Shown here piece by piece: positions 1 through 8,107 of a stretch of 64,000 nucleotides of DNA. Within the stretch, counting starts at the first letter, position 1; every line of letters starts with the position of its first letter. The stretch comes from Bordetella bronchialis. Lineage in GTDB: Bacteria; Pseudomonadota; Gammaproteobacteria; Burkholderiales; Burkholderiaceae_B. The position numbers were made by a program, and so were the translations under genes. The stretch covers positions 4,092,001 to 4,156,000 of the forward strand of contig NZ_CP016170.1 in NCBI RefSeq assembly GCF_001676705.1, read 5' to 3'. The notes beneath the pieces are model-generated. The model was not told where the DNA came from, ran no database searches, and saw only the letters and a program-made list of their open reading frames with translations.

Positions 1-549
1 GACCCGCGGCTGGGCAAGCTGCAGGATATCCAGGCCGGCGCCGTCATGGAGGACGGCACGCCGGTACTCATCCTGGACGTGGAGGACATGCTGCGGACCA
101 TCGAGAAACAGGTGGCGAGCGGGACGCTGCAACGCGTCGACGCCACCGCCGCGCCGCAGGCGCCGGAACGCCGCAAGCGCATCCTGGTCGTGGACGACTC
201 GCTCACCGTGCGGGAACTGGAACGCAAACTGCTGTCCAACCGCGGCTACGACGTCACGGTGGCGGTCGATGGCATGGACGGCTGGAATATGGCGCGGGCG
301 CAGCACTTCGACCTGGTCGTCACCGACGTCGATATGCCGCGCATGGACGGCATCGAACTGGTCAGCCATATCCGCCAGGATCCACGGATGCAGTCGACAC
401 ACGTGATGGTGGTTTCGTACAAGGACAGGCCGGAAGACCGGCAGCGCGGGCTGGATGCCGGCGCCGACTATTACCTGGGCAAGAGCAGCTTCCACGACGA
501 CGCGCTGCTGGACGCCGTCGAGGAACTCATCGGACGGGCGGGCACGTGA
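1..549 (+). CDS. wspE: WspE-type hybrid CheA kinase, C-terminal end (5' truncated by window)
   Basis: This is the last 182 residues of a chemotaxis-type histidine kinase fused to a receiver domain. The reading frame is open from base 1, so the gene starts upstream. The first ~35 residues look like the end of a CheW-like regulatory domain, followed by an alanine/proline linker and a complete receiver domain beginning with the ILVVDDS strand. The acidic pair is present and the likely phosphoacceptor aspartate (codon 325-327) lies in VVTDVDMPRMDG; the conserved lysine is in YYLGKSS. In the Wsp system the kinase passes phosphate to the diguanylate cyclase WspR and the methylesterase WspF. Its TGA stop overlaps the GTG start of the next gene (GTGA), which indicates translational coupling. 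The Wsp assignment rests mainly on the order kinase-methylesterase-GGDEF regulator. Confidence 0.85.
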   Translation, partial: DPRLGKLQDIQAGAVMEDGTPVLILDVEDMLRTIEKQVASGTLQRVDATAAPQAPERRKRILVVDDSLTVRELERKLLSNRGYDVTVAVDGMDGWNMARAQHFDLVVTDVDMPRMDGIELVSHIRQDPRMQSTHVMVVSYKDRPEDRQRGLDAGADYYLGKSSFHDDALLDAVEELIGRAGT

Positions 550-1571
550 GGATAGGCATCGTCAACGACAAACCCGCGGCGGTGGAGGTGCTCCGGCAAG
601 TGCTGGCCCTCGACCCGGCACTGCAGCTTGCCTGGGTGGCCGCCGATGGCGCCGAAGCCGTGCAGCGATGCGCGGCGGCGCGCCCCGACGTCGTGCTCAT
701 GGAGCTGGCGATGCCCGTCATGGACGGCAGCGAGGCCACCCGCCGCATCATGGCCAGCACGCCCTGCGCCATCATCATCGTCGCCACCGACGTGGACAGC
801 CACACCGCGCGCGTGTTCGATGCCATGGGCCACGGCGCGCTGGATGCCATCGAGATCCCCGCCCTGTGCAGCCAGGACCCGGGCGATGCCGCCGCGCCGC
901 TGCTGCGCAAGATCCGCAATGCGGGCTGGCTGATCGGCGCCTACGATCGCCGGCGCCCTGCCGCCGCCGCGCCCGTGGCCGAGGCGGCGGGCCCCGCGCG
1001 CCGCCGCCTGGTCGCCATCGGCGCCAGCGCCGGCGGCCCGCCTTCGCTGGCGCTGCTGCTGCGCGCGCTGCCGGCCGACTTTTCCGCGGGGATCGTACTG
1101 GTCCAGCACGTCGACGCCAGCTTCGCCCACGACATGGCGCGGTGGCTGGACGAGCAGATCGCGATGCCGGTGCGACTGGCGCTGCCCGGCGATACGCCGC
1201 TACCGGGCACGGTGCTGCTGGCCGGCACCAATGACCACCTGGTATTGCTGCGCGACGGCAGCCTGAACTACACCAGGCACCCCGTGGAGGGCCTGTACCG
1301 GCCCTCGATCGATGTGTTTTTCAACAGCGTGGCGCGCCACTGGCGCGGCGAGGCCGCCGGCGTACTATTGACCGGCATGGGCCGGGACGGCGCGCTCGGC
1401 CTGAAAGCCATGCGTGAGAGCGGATTCCTGACCATCGCGCAGGACCGCGCCACCAGTGCCGTCTACGGCATGCCCAAGGCCGCCGCCGAGCTCGGCGCGG
1501 CCACCGAAATCACGCCGCTGCCGCGCATCGCGGACAGCCTTGCCCGGCGCTTCGGCCACAAGCCGGCTTGA
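546..1571 (+). CDS. wspF: WspF, CheB-like chemoreceptor glutamate methylesterase
   Basis: The 341-residue protein has an N-terminal receiver-like domain (about 1-130), a short Pro/Ala linker and a CheB methylesterase domain (about 150-341). The catalytic triad is visible: Ser161 in GASAGG, His188 in VQHVD and Asp281 in GMGRDG. The enzyme should remove methyl groups from the Wsp receptor and so damp kinase activity. The start is GTG at 546, overlapping the wspE stop; the N-terminus MRIGIVND matches the usual WspF start. The odd feature is the receiver: the expected phosphoacceptor position reads VVLMELAMPVMDG, with Glu53 (GAG, 702-704) where CheB/WspF proteins carry aspartate. This may mimic constant phosphorylation or disable it. 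The assignment to WspF is firm from synteny with wspR. Confidence 0.9.
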   Translation: MRIGIVNDKPAAVEVLRQVLALDPALQLAWVAADGAEAVQRCAAARPDVVLMELAMPVMDGSEATRRIMASTPCAIIIVATDVDSHTARVFDAMGHGALDAIEIPALCSQDPGDAAAPLLRKIRNAGWLIGAYDRRRPAAAAPVAEAAGPARRRLVAIGASAGGPPSLALLLRALPADFSAGIVLVQHVDASFAHDMARWLDEQIAMPVRLALPGDTPLPGTVLLAGTNDHLVLLRDGSLNYTRHPVEGLYRPSIDVFFNSVARHWRGEAAGVLLTGMGRDGALGLKAMRESGFLTIAQDRATSAVYGMPKAAAELGAATEITPLPRIADSLARRFGHKPA

Positions 1572-1589
1572 GTAAAGAAGGAAATCTCC

Positions 1590-2606
1590 ATGGAACCCGT
1601 CATCGATTACGTGGCCGGCCTCGACAACAAACCGCAGAACGCGATGGTGCTGCTGGTGGACGACCAGATCATGGTGGGCGAAGCCGTGCGCCGCGCCCTG
1701 GCCGAGGAACCCAACATCGATTTCCACTTCTGCCCGGATGCGCAGGAGGCCTTGAACGTCGCCACGCAGACCCGCCCCACGGTGATCCTGCAGGACCTGG
1801 TCCTGCCCGGCGTGGACGGGCTGACGCTGGTGCGGGCCTACCGCGCCAATCCGGCCACCCGCGACATTCCCATCATCGTGCTGTCCAGCAAGGAAGACCC
1901 GGAGGTCAAGAGCGCGGCGTTCAGCGCGGGCGCCAACGATTATCTGGTCAAATTGCCGGACACCATCGAACTGGTGGCGCGCATCCGCTACCACTCGCGG
2001 TCCTATCTGGCGATGCAGCAGCGCGACGAAGCCTACCAGGCCTTGCGGCAGAGCCAGCAGCAGTTGATGGAGATCAACCTGGAGCTGCGGCGGCTGACCA
2101 ACTCCGACGGGCTCACGGGGCTGGCGAACCGGCGCTACTTCGACAGCTACCTCAGCGCGGAATGGAAACGCGCCATGCGCGAGCAGAGCGAAATCAGCAT
2201 GCTCATGATCGACGTCGACCACTTCAAGATCTACAACGACACCTACGGCCACATGGCGGGCGACGAAGTGCTGAAGAAAGTCGCGCACACCATCGCCAGC
2301 TGCTGCGACCGCTCCACCGACCTGTCGGCGCGCTTCGGCGGCGAGGAATTCACCGTGGTGCTGCCCGGCACGTCGCTGGCCGGCGCGCGCCTGGTGGCCG
2401 AGAAAATCCGCCGCTCCGTCGAGGCCCTGCACATCCCGCATCGCGATTCGGGCACCTCGGAGTGGCTGACGGCCAGCGTCGGCATCGCCACGCTGGTGCC
2501 CGACCGCGCCGATCGCTATACGCAACTGATCGACGCGGCCGACCGCGGCCTGTACAACGCCAAGCGGCATGGACGCAATCGCGTGATGGCCCGCTCGGAC
2601 GCCTGA
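1590..2606 (+). CDS. wspR: WspR, response regulator diguanylate cyclase
   Basis: This 338-residue regulator makes cyclic di-GMP and is the output of the Wsp surface-sensing pathway that promotes biofilm growth. The receiver domain (about 18-140) has the acidic pair DD at 24-25, the phosphoacceptor Asp69 in ILQDLVLPG and the lysine in YLVKLPD. A helical linker follows (about 145-175) and then a GGDEF domain with an intact GGEEF active site. An RxxD allosteric inhibitory site (RSTD) lies five residues before it, so product inhibition is expected. The ATG at 1590 follows a purine-rich ribosome site (AAGAAGGAAA) 18 bp after wspF. Length and architecture match Pseudomonas WspR (about 347 residues). 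No irregularity was seen. Confidence 0.93.
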   Translation: MEPVIDYVAGLDNKPQNAMVLLVDDQIMVGEAVRRALAEEPNIDFHFCPDAQEALNVATQTRPTVILQDLVLPGVDGLTLVRAYRANPATRDIPIIVLSSKEDPEVKSAAFSAGANDYLVKLPDTIELVARIRYHSRSYLAMQQRDEAYQALRQSQQQLMEINLELRRLTNSDGLTGLANRRYFDSYLSAEWKRAMREQSEISMLMIDVDHFKIYNDTYGHMAGDEVLKKVAHTIASCCDRSTDLSARFGGEEFTVVLPGTSLAGARLVAEKIRRSVEALHIPHRDSGTSEWLTASVGIATLVPDRADRYTQLIDAADRGLYNAKRHGRNRVMARSDA

Positions 2607-2616
2607 GCCGCGCGGA

Positions 2617-3345
2617 TCAGTCGTCCTGCGCGCCGAACCAGCCGGGATTGCGCGCGCGGATGGGCTCGAAGGAGATCGTCAACTCGCGCAAATGGTGGCC
2701 CATGGCGGCCTGCGCGGCCGGCGCATCCCGCTTGCGCAGGGCCTCGAAGACGGCCTCGTGCTGCTCGATCAGCCTTTCCAGGGGCGAGACCTCGGCCAGG
2801 CTCAGGTAGCGCACCCGGTCCATATTGGCCTTGATGTTCTCGATGGTCTGCCACACCGCGGGGCATTCCGCCGCGGCGGCGATGGCCTGGTGAAAGGCGT
2901 CGTCCAGGTCCAGGAAGGCCGCGGTATCGTTGTCGTCGGCCGCCTGGCGCTGGCGCGCCAGCAGCCGCGCCATGGCGTCCAGCTGAGCCGGGCCGATGCG
3001 TTCGGCGGCGCGCCCCGCCACCGCGACTTCCACGGCCTCGCGGATGAAGCGGCCGTCTTCCACGCGGCGCGGCGAGATCTTCATGACGAAGGTGCCGCGC
3101 TGCGGCAGCACCTGCACCAGGCCGGCTTCGCCCAGCTTGATGAAGGCTTCGCGCACCGGCTGGCGCGACACGCCGAAGCGGTCCGCCACTTCCTTTTCCG
3201 ACAGCGGCGATCCCGGCGGATACAGGCCCTTGACGATGGCCTCGCGCAGCGCCCGGTATATGCGTTGGTTTACCGGCCCCTGCGCGTCGCCCGGCAGCGC
3301 CAGGGCCGCCAGATCGCCGCCCGGTTTTCCGCGCGCCACAGCCAT
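2617..3345 (-). CDS. GntR-family (FadR/FCD) transcriptional regulator
   Basis: A 242-residue regulator with an N-terminal winged helix (about 22-90; LSEKEVADRFGVSRQPVREAF is the helix-turn-helix) and an all-helical FCD ligand domain carrying the metal-binding histidines (DDAFHQAI, EQHEAVFEAL, HHLREL). FCD regulators usually sense sugar acids or other carboxylates. It lies downstream of the MFS transporter and manD genes on the same strand, so it probably controls this locus. I chose the ATG at 3345 because GAGGACAGG precedes it at a good distance; a GTG at 3369 would add eight residues but has no ribosome site. Its candidate operator is the palindrome in the manD/dehydrogenase gap (6101-6118). 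The effector is not identifiable; mannonate or a related hexonate is my inference. Confidence 0.85.
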   Translation of the reverse strand: MAVARGKPGGDLAALALPGDAQGPVNQRIYRALREAIVKGLYPPGSPLSEKEVADRFGVSRQPVREAFIKLGEAGLVQVLPQRGTFVMKISPRRVEDGRFIREAVEVAVAGRAAERIGPAQLDAMARLLARQRQAADDNDTAAFLDLDDAFHQAIAAAAECPAVWQTIENIKANMDRVRYLSLAEVSPLERLIEQHEAVFEALRKRDAPAAQAAMGHHLRELTISFEPIRARNPGWFGAQDD

Positions 3346-3417
3346 GGGCCTGTCCTCGTTCTCTTGCACCAGGGCGCAGTATATCGTCCGCCCCCGCGCG
3401 CTTCCCCGCGCCGCCGG

Positions 3418-4767
3418 CTAGCGATGGCCCCAGTCGTGCAGGTCGCCGCCGCCGCGCCCGGCCGGCGCGGTCTCGGGAAGCCGGCGCAAGGCCAGCAGCG
3501 ACACCACGCCCAGCACCGCCATATACGCGGCCAGCCCGCCGTAATGGCCGCCGCTGGCCTGGATGATCTTTACCGCGAGCAGGCCCAGGATGCCGCTGCC
3601 GATCAGCGAGCCGATCTGCCATATCAGGGCGATGCCGCTGCAGCGCACGCGCGTGGGAAACAGCTCGGGAAACATCGAGGCCTGCGGCGAATAGCACAGC
3701 GCGTGGCCGATCGACAGCACCAGTATCATGGCCAGCTGCGTCAACAGGCGATCGCCGCTGTTCACCATCAGGAAGAACGGCACCACCAGCAGCACCTGCA
3801 GCAGCGCCCCCGCCATGTAGACGGGACGGCGGCCATAGCGGTCGGACAGCATGCCGGCGATCGGGATGGTGAACAGCTCCAGGCCGACCGCCACCAGTAT
3901 GCTTTGCAGCAGCCAGGCGTCGTTCAGATGATTGGCCTTGCCATAGGCCAGCACGATGGTGCTGTACATGGCGAAGGCGCAGGCTTCCACCAGTTTGGCG
4001 AGCACACCCTTGCCGATGATGCCGGGATAGGCGCGCAACACCTCCACCACCGGCCGCGATTCCACCGCCTTGGTCTTGCGGATTTCGTCGAACACCGGGG
4101 ACTCGTCGATGCGCAGGCGCACGTACAAGCCGATGATCACCAGCAACAGGCTCAGCAGGAAGGGAATGCGCCAGCCCCAGTCCAGCAGCTGCGACTCGCT
4201 CAGCGTGGCCGTCAGCACCGCGAACAGGGCGGCGGGCAGCAGGAAGCCTGCGGGCGCGCCCAGCTGCACCCAGCTGGCATAGAAGCCGCGGCGGGCCCGC
4301 GGCGCGTATTCCGCCGTCATCAGCACGGCGCCGGCCTGTTCGCCGCCCACGCCGAAGCCCTGCAGGATGCGGATCAGCACCAGGGCCAGCGGCGCCCAGA
4401 ATCCGATTTGTTCATAGGTGGGCATCAGGCCGATGATGAAAGTGCCCAGCCCCACGATCAGTATGGTGATCACCAGGGCCTTCTTGCGGCCCAGCTTGTC
4501 GCCGAAGTGGCCGAAGACGATGCCGCCGATGGGCCGCGCCAGGAACCCCACCGCGTAGGTCGCGAAGGCCGCGACCGTGCCGACCATCGGATCCGAACTG
4601 GGAAAGAACAGCTTGCCGAAGAACAGCACCGCGGCCGTCGCGTAGACGAAGAAGTCGTAGTACTCCGCCGCGGTGCCGATGGTCGATGCGACGGCGGCAC
4701 GCCGCAGCATGCCCTGGGGCGCGGCGGCCGCGCCGGCGGGGCGGGAGGGGCTGGTGATGGTGCTCAT
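3418..4767 (-). CDS. MFS transporter, metabolite:H+ symporter type
   Basis: The 449-residue protein has about twelve hydrophobic segments and belongs to the major facilitator superfamily group of ShiA/KgtP/ProP-like metabolite:proton symporters. The N-terminal SIGTAAEYYDFFVYATAA-type stretch, the loop signature GDKLGRKKAL after TM2 and the paired motif SDRYGRRPVY in the second half are all visible. The ATG at 4767 is preceded by GTGGAGCAG. It sits between manD (97 bp upstream) and the GntR gene (72 bp downstream) on the same strand. It is therefore likely to import the substrate of the locus, a sugar acid or its precursor. Substrate specificity cannot be read from the sequence. Confidence 0.88.
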   Translation of the reverse strand: MSTITSPSRPAGAAAAPQGMLRRAAVASTIGTAAEYYDFFVYATAAVLFFGKLFFPSSDPMVGTVAAFATYAVGFLARPIGGIVFGHFGDKLGRKKALVITILIVGLGTFIIGLMPTYEQIGFWAPLALVLIRILQGFGVGGEQAGAVLMTAEYAPRARRGFYASWVQLGAPAGFLLPAALFAVLTATLSESQLLDWGWRIPFLLSLLLVIIGLYVRLRIDESPVFDEIRKTKAVESRPVVEVLRAYPGIIGKGVLAKLVEACAFAMYSTIVLAYGKANHLNDAWLLQSILVAVGLELFTIPIAGMLSDRYGRRPVYMAGALLQVLLVVPFFLMVNSGDRLLTQLAMILVLSIGHALCYSPQASMFPELFPTRVRCSGIALIWQIGSLIGSGILGLLAVKIIQASGGHYGGLAAYMAVLGVVSLLALRRLPETAPAGRGGGDLHDWGHR

Positions 4768-4864
4768 GTCTGCTCCACATCCTTCTGTTATTCACGCGCG
4801 GCCGCGATGCGGCGGCCGCGTCGGTCTTGGCGCGAACCGGCACGTCGCCGGCTCGCCGCCGGGC

Positions 4865-6073
4865 CTACCAATTCCACAAAGTGCCGTCGTCCAGCCGCGC
4901 CACCGGCAGATAGGCGGGGTCGTACGGGTATTTCGCCGCGAGCGTCTCGTCGATATCCACGCCCAGGCCGGGGGCCTCGCCCGGGTGCATGGTGCCGCGG
5001 TCGAACTCCCAGGCATGCGGGAAGACTTCCAGCGCCTGCTCGGGATAGCCCATGTATTCCTGGACGCCGAAGTTCGGCACCCACAGGTCGAAATGCAGCG
5101 CCGCCCCCATGCAGACCGGCGACAGGTCCGAGGGTCCGTGGCAGCCGGTGCGCACCTGGTACAGGGCGGCCAGATCCGCGATGCGGCGCAGATGCGTGAT
5201 GCCGCCCGCATGGGTCAGCGTCGCGCGGATGTAGTCGATCAACTGCTCTTCGATCAGTTGCTTGCAGTCCCAGATACTGTTGAAGACCTCGCCCACCGCC
5301 ACCGGCGTCACCGTATGGCGGCGGATCAGGCGGAATGCCTCCTGGTTTTCCGCGGGCGTGGGGTCCTCCATCCAGAACAGCCGGTAGGGTTCCACGGACT
5401 TGCCCAGCCGCGCGGCCTCGATGGGCGTCAGGCGGTGATGCACGTCATGCAGCAGGTGGGTGTCGAAGCCGAAGCGCGCACGTACCGCCTCGAACAGCCT
5501 GGGAATGAAGTCCAGGTACTTTTCGCTGGACCAGGACTGCTCTTCGGGCCAGCCCTTGGTGGCGGGCTCGTAGGCGCCGCCGTGCTTGGTGACGCCGTAG
5601 ACGGACTTCATGCCGGGCACGCCGCACTGGATCCGTATGGCCTGGTAGCCCTGGTCCACGTGTTCGGCGTACTTGTCCAGGGCCTCTTCCAGGTCCCGGC
5701 CCGTGGCATGGCCGTACACCATGACACGCTCGCGCGAGGCGCCGCCCAGCAACTGGTACAGCGGCATGCCGGCCATCTTGCCCTTGATGTCCCACAGCGC
5801 CATGTCGACGGCGGCGATCGCCGACATGGTGACGGGGCCGCGGCGCCAGTAGGCGCCCTTGTACAGATACTGCCAGGTATCCTCGATGTTGCGCGGGTCG
5901 CGGCCCACCAGCAGCGGGCAGACGTGGTCCCTAAGATAGGACGCCACCGCCAGTTCGCGCCCGTTCAGGGTGGCGTCGCCCACGCCGTGCACGCCTTGAT
6001 CGGTACGCAGCCTGAGGGTGACGAAGTTGCGCCCCGGGCAGGTAACGATGACCTCGGCGTGGGTGATTTTCAT
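4865..6073 (-). CDS. manD: Mannonate dehydratase-type enolase-superfamily protein (ManD/RspA family)
   Basis: This 402-residue enolase-superfamily enzyme should dehydrate D-mannonate (or a related hexonate) to 2-keto-3-deoxygluconate. It shows the N-terminal capping domain ([10 protein letters not shown] start) and the barrel metal-binding residues in [19 protein letters not shown] and GEVFNS. The C-terminal [22 protein letters not shown] stretch is typical of ManD/RspA proteins. I start the gene at ATG 6073, with GGAG upstream, rather than at an in-frame codon 45 bp further out, because family members begin MKI(T/V). It heads a probable operon with the MFS and GntR genes. ManD-family members vary greatly in catalytic efficiency and some act on gluconate, so the precise substrate is uncertain. 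It diverges from a dehydrogenase gene that could supply its substrate. Confidence 0.88.
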   Translation of the reverse strand: MKITHAEVIVTCPGRNFVTLRLRTDQGVHGVGDATLNGRELAVASYLRDHVCPLLVGRDPRNIEDTWQYLYKGAYWRRGPVTMSAIAAVDMALWDIKGKMAGMPLYQLLGGASRERVMVYGHATGRDLEEALDKYAEHVDQGYQAIRIQCGVPGMKSVYGVTKHGGAYEPATKGWPEEQSWSSEKYLDFIPRLFEAVRARFGFDTHLLHDVHHRLTPIEAARLGKSVEPYRLFWMEDPTPAENQEAFRLIRRHTVTPVAVGEVFNSIWDCKQLIEEQLIDYIRATLTHAGGITHLRRIADLAALYQVRTGCHGPSDLSPVCMGAALHFDLWVPNFGVQEYMGYPEQALEVFPHAWEFDRGTMHPGEAPGLGVDIDETLAAKYPYDPAYLPVARLDDGTLWNW

Positions 6074-6100
6074 GGCGGCTCCGGCTTGCTGAACGTAGCG

Positions 6101-6118
6101 TTGGATACTACCATACAA
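6101..6118. promoter_or_regulatory. Palindromic operator candidate in divergent promoter
   Basis: TTGGATACTACCATACAA is an imperfect palindrome (six of nine base pairs symmetric) in the 47-bp gap between manD and the mannitol-dehydrogenase-family gene. It resembles GntR/FadR-type operators built on TNGT...ACNA half sites. A repressor bound here could control both divergent genes, and the FCD regulator encoded at 2617-3345 is the obvious candidate. The site ends two bases before the ATG of the rightward gene. A weak sigma-70 promoter for that gene (TTGCTG 6086-6091, TACCAT 6109-6114, 17-bp spacing) would overlap it. Confidence 0.45.
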
Positions 6119-6120
6119 GT

Positions 6121-7581
6121 ATGAATCTACCCCGTCTCGCCCCGGACCGCCTGCCCGCCCTGGCGGCCCACCTTCCCGCCCTGCCCTGGGCCGAGCCGCG
6201 CGTCGGCATCGTGCACCTGGGCCTGGGCAATTTCCACCGCGCCCACCAGGCCATGTATACCGAGGACGCCATGCTGGCGGCGGGCGGCGACTGGGGCATC
6301 TGCGGCGTCTCGCTGCGGCGCCCCGACACCCGCGATGCGCTGGCGCCCCAGGACTGCCTGTACAGCGTCCTGGTCCGCGACGCCCGCGGCGAACGTGTGC
6401 GGGTGGTGCGCTCGCTGCGCCGGGTGCTGGTGGCCGTCGAAGCGCCGGACGAGGTACTGGCGGCGCTGCGCGACCCGGCCGTACGCATCGTCACCCTGAC
6501 GGTGACCGAGAAAGGCTATTGCCAGGATCCCAGGACCGGTGGCCTGGACTTTGCCAATCCGCTGATCGAACACGACCTGCGCGACCCCGAACATCCGCGC
6601 AGCGTGCCGGGCTACCTGGTGGCGGGCCTGCGCGCCCGCCGCGCGCACCCCTACACCGTACTGTCCTGCGACAACCTCGCCCACAACGGCGCGGCCCTGC
6701 GCCGGGTGGTGGCGGACTATGCGCGCGCGCTCGATCCGGCGCTGGGCGCATGGATAGAACAGTCCGTGGCGTTTCCCTCCACCATGGTGGATCGCATCGT
6801 CCCGGCCACCACGGACGAGGACCGCCAGGCCGCGGCCGCCGCGCTGGGCTGCGTGGACGCCTGGCCCGTGCCGACCGAAAGCTTCCGCCAGTGGGTCATC
6901 GAGGACCGCTTCCCGGCCGGCCGCCCCGCGTGGGAGCAGGCCGGCGCGCTGATGGTGGACGATGTCACGCCCTATGAAATGGCCAAGCTGCGCATGCTGA
7001 ATGGCGCGCATTCCACGCTGGCCTACCTGTCGGCCCTGGCCGATATCGAAACGGTGGACCGGGCGGTGGGCCAGCCGGAACTACACGCGCTGCTCAGGCG
7101 CATGATGACGGATGACATCGCACCGACGCTGACCGTTCCCGCCAGCTTCGATCGCGCCCATTATCGCGATGACCTGCTGGCACGCTTCGCCAATCCGGCG
7201 CTGAAGCACCGCTGCATGCAGATCGCCATGGACGGCAGCCAGAAGCTGCCGCCGCGCCTGCTCGGCACCATCGCGGACCGCCTGCGCGATGGCCATGCCG
7301 TGGACCGGCTGGCGCTGGCCATCGCGGCCTGGATGCGCTTCCTGCTGGGCCGCTCGGAAAGCGGCGCGCCGCTGGAACTGAACGATCCCATGGCGGCGCG
7401 TCTGCATGCCCTGGCGGCGCCGGGGGCGCAAGGCCTGGTGGAGCGCCTGCTGGCCGTGCGCGAAATCTTTCCCGCCGGACTGGCGGCCGACCAACGCTTC
7501 GTCGCGACGCTCCAGCGCGCCTGCGACGCGCTGGGCACGCATGGCGCGCTGGCCACGGCGCGCCGCTACGCGGCCTTGTAG
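6121..7581 (+). CDS. Mannitol dehydrogenase-family oxidoreductase (fructuronate reductase-like)
   Basis: The 486-residue protein belongs to the long-chain mannitol/mannonate dehydrogenase family, NAD(P)-dependent polyol and sugar-acid oxidoreductases. The nucleotide-binding segment is [17 protein letters not shown] and the catalytic K...N..H set is in [11 protein letters not shown] (around residues 283-293). Family members include UxuB (fructuronate/mannonate), tagaturonate reductase and mannitol dehydrogenase. Divergence from manD favours interconversion of fructuronate and mannonate, which is my inference. No other in-frame start is available upstream, and the ATG at 6121 has no Shine-Dalgarno sequence, so the message may be leaderless or poorly initiated. 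The gene ends 37 bp from the convergent DUF1854 gene. Confidence 0.85.
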   Translation: MNLPRLAPDRLPALAAHLPALPWAEPRVGIVHLGLGNFHRAHQAMYTEDAMLAAGGDWGICGVSLRRPDTRDALAPQDCLYSVLVRDARGERVRVVRSLRRVLVAVEAPDEVLAALRDPAVRIVTLTVTEKGYCQDPRTGGLDFANPLIEHDLRDPEHPRSVPGYLVAGLRARRAHPYTVLSCDNLAHNGAALRRVVADYARALDPALGAWIEQSVAFPSTMVDRIVPATTDEDRQAAAAALGCVDAWPVPTESFRQWVIEDRFPAGRPAWEQAGALMVDDVTPYEMAKLRMLNGAHSTLAYLSALADIETVDRAVGQPELHALLRRMMTDDIAPTLTVPASFDRAHYRDDLLARFANPALKHRCMQIAMDGSQKLPPRLLGTIADRLRDGHAVDRLALAIAAWMRFLLGRSESGAPLELNDPMAARLHALAAPGAQGLVERLLAVREIFPAGLAADQRFVATLQRACDALGTHGALATARRYAAL

Positions 7582-7618
7582 ATGGCGCTGGCCGCGGCGT
7601 CCGAACGGCGCCGACTCG

Positions 7619-8107
7619 CTACAGGAAGCGGTCGAGCAACTTGCGGCTGTGCTTGTCCAGGGCACGCATATCGCCGACCAGGTAGTGGATGCCGTGGCTG
7701 TCGGCGATCAGCAGGGACTGGCCGCTCAGGCGGCGTATGTCTTCCTCGCCGCGCAGCACGAAGGCCGTCGCGCCGCGGTCGGTCTGCACGCTCCAGGTGC
7801 ATGGCGTCCCATAGCCCGAGACCGCCAGGATGCGCTGGATGCGCGGCATGAACTCACGGGCGGCCAGCGCTTCCTGCACCAGCACGCGCATGGATTGCGG
7901 CAGGTCGTCCACGCGGTCTATCCATGCGACCTCGTGGCCCGCCGGGTCCAGCAGCGAACAGCCGCCTTCCGGCGCGGATATCGGAAACGCCCGCACGGGA
8001 ACGATGCCGTCGATGGACGTGCCGTCGGGGGCCACATAGACCAGCCTGCCGTGCGCATTGCGCTGCAGCCGGAACTCAGGTTTCGGCGACGAGGTCGTCA
8101 TCGTCAT
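7619..8107 (-). CDS. Cyanophycin-associated DUF1854 family protein
   Basis: A 162-residue soluble protein of the DUF1854 family, with a FRLQRNAHGRLVYVAPDG-like N-terminus and the family's WIDRVDDLP and EFMPRI segments. DUF1854 genes are typically found beside an ABC exporter and cyanophycin synthetases, exactly the context here, but the biochemical role is unknown. Its start lies inside the 3' end of the exporter gene (32-bp overlap), so the two are probably translationally coupled. A second ATG two codons downstream is equally possible as the start. There are no membrane segments or signal peptide. It is the last gene of a leftward operon. Confidence 0.85.
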   Translation of the reverse strand: MTMTTSSPKPEFRLQRNAHGRLVYVAPDGTSIDGIVPVRAFPISAPEGGCSLLDPAGHEVAWIDRVDDLPQSMRVLVQEALAAREFMPRIQRILAVSGYGTPCTWSVQTDRGATAFVLRGEEDIRRLSGQSLLIADSHGIHYLVGDMRALDKHSRKLLDRFL

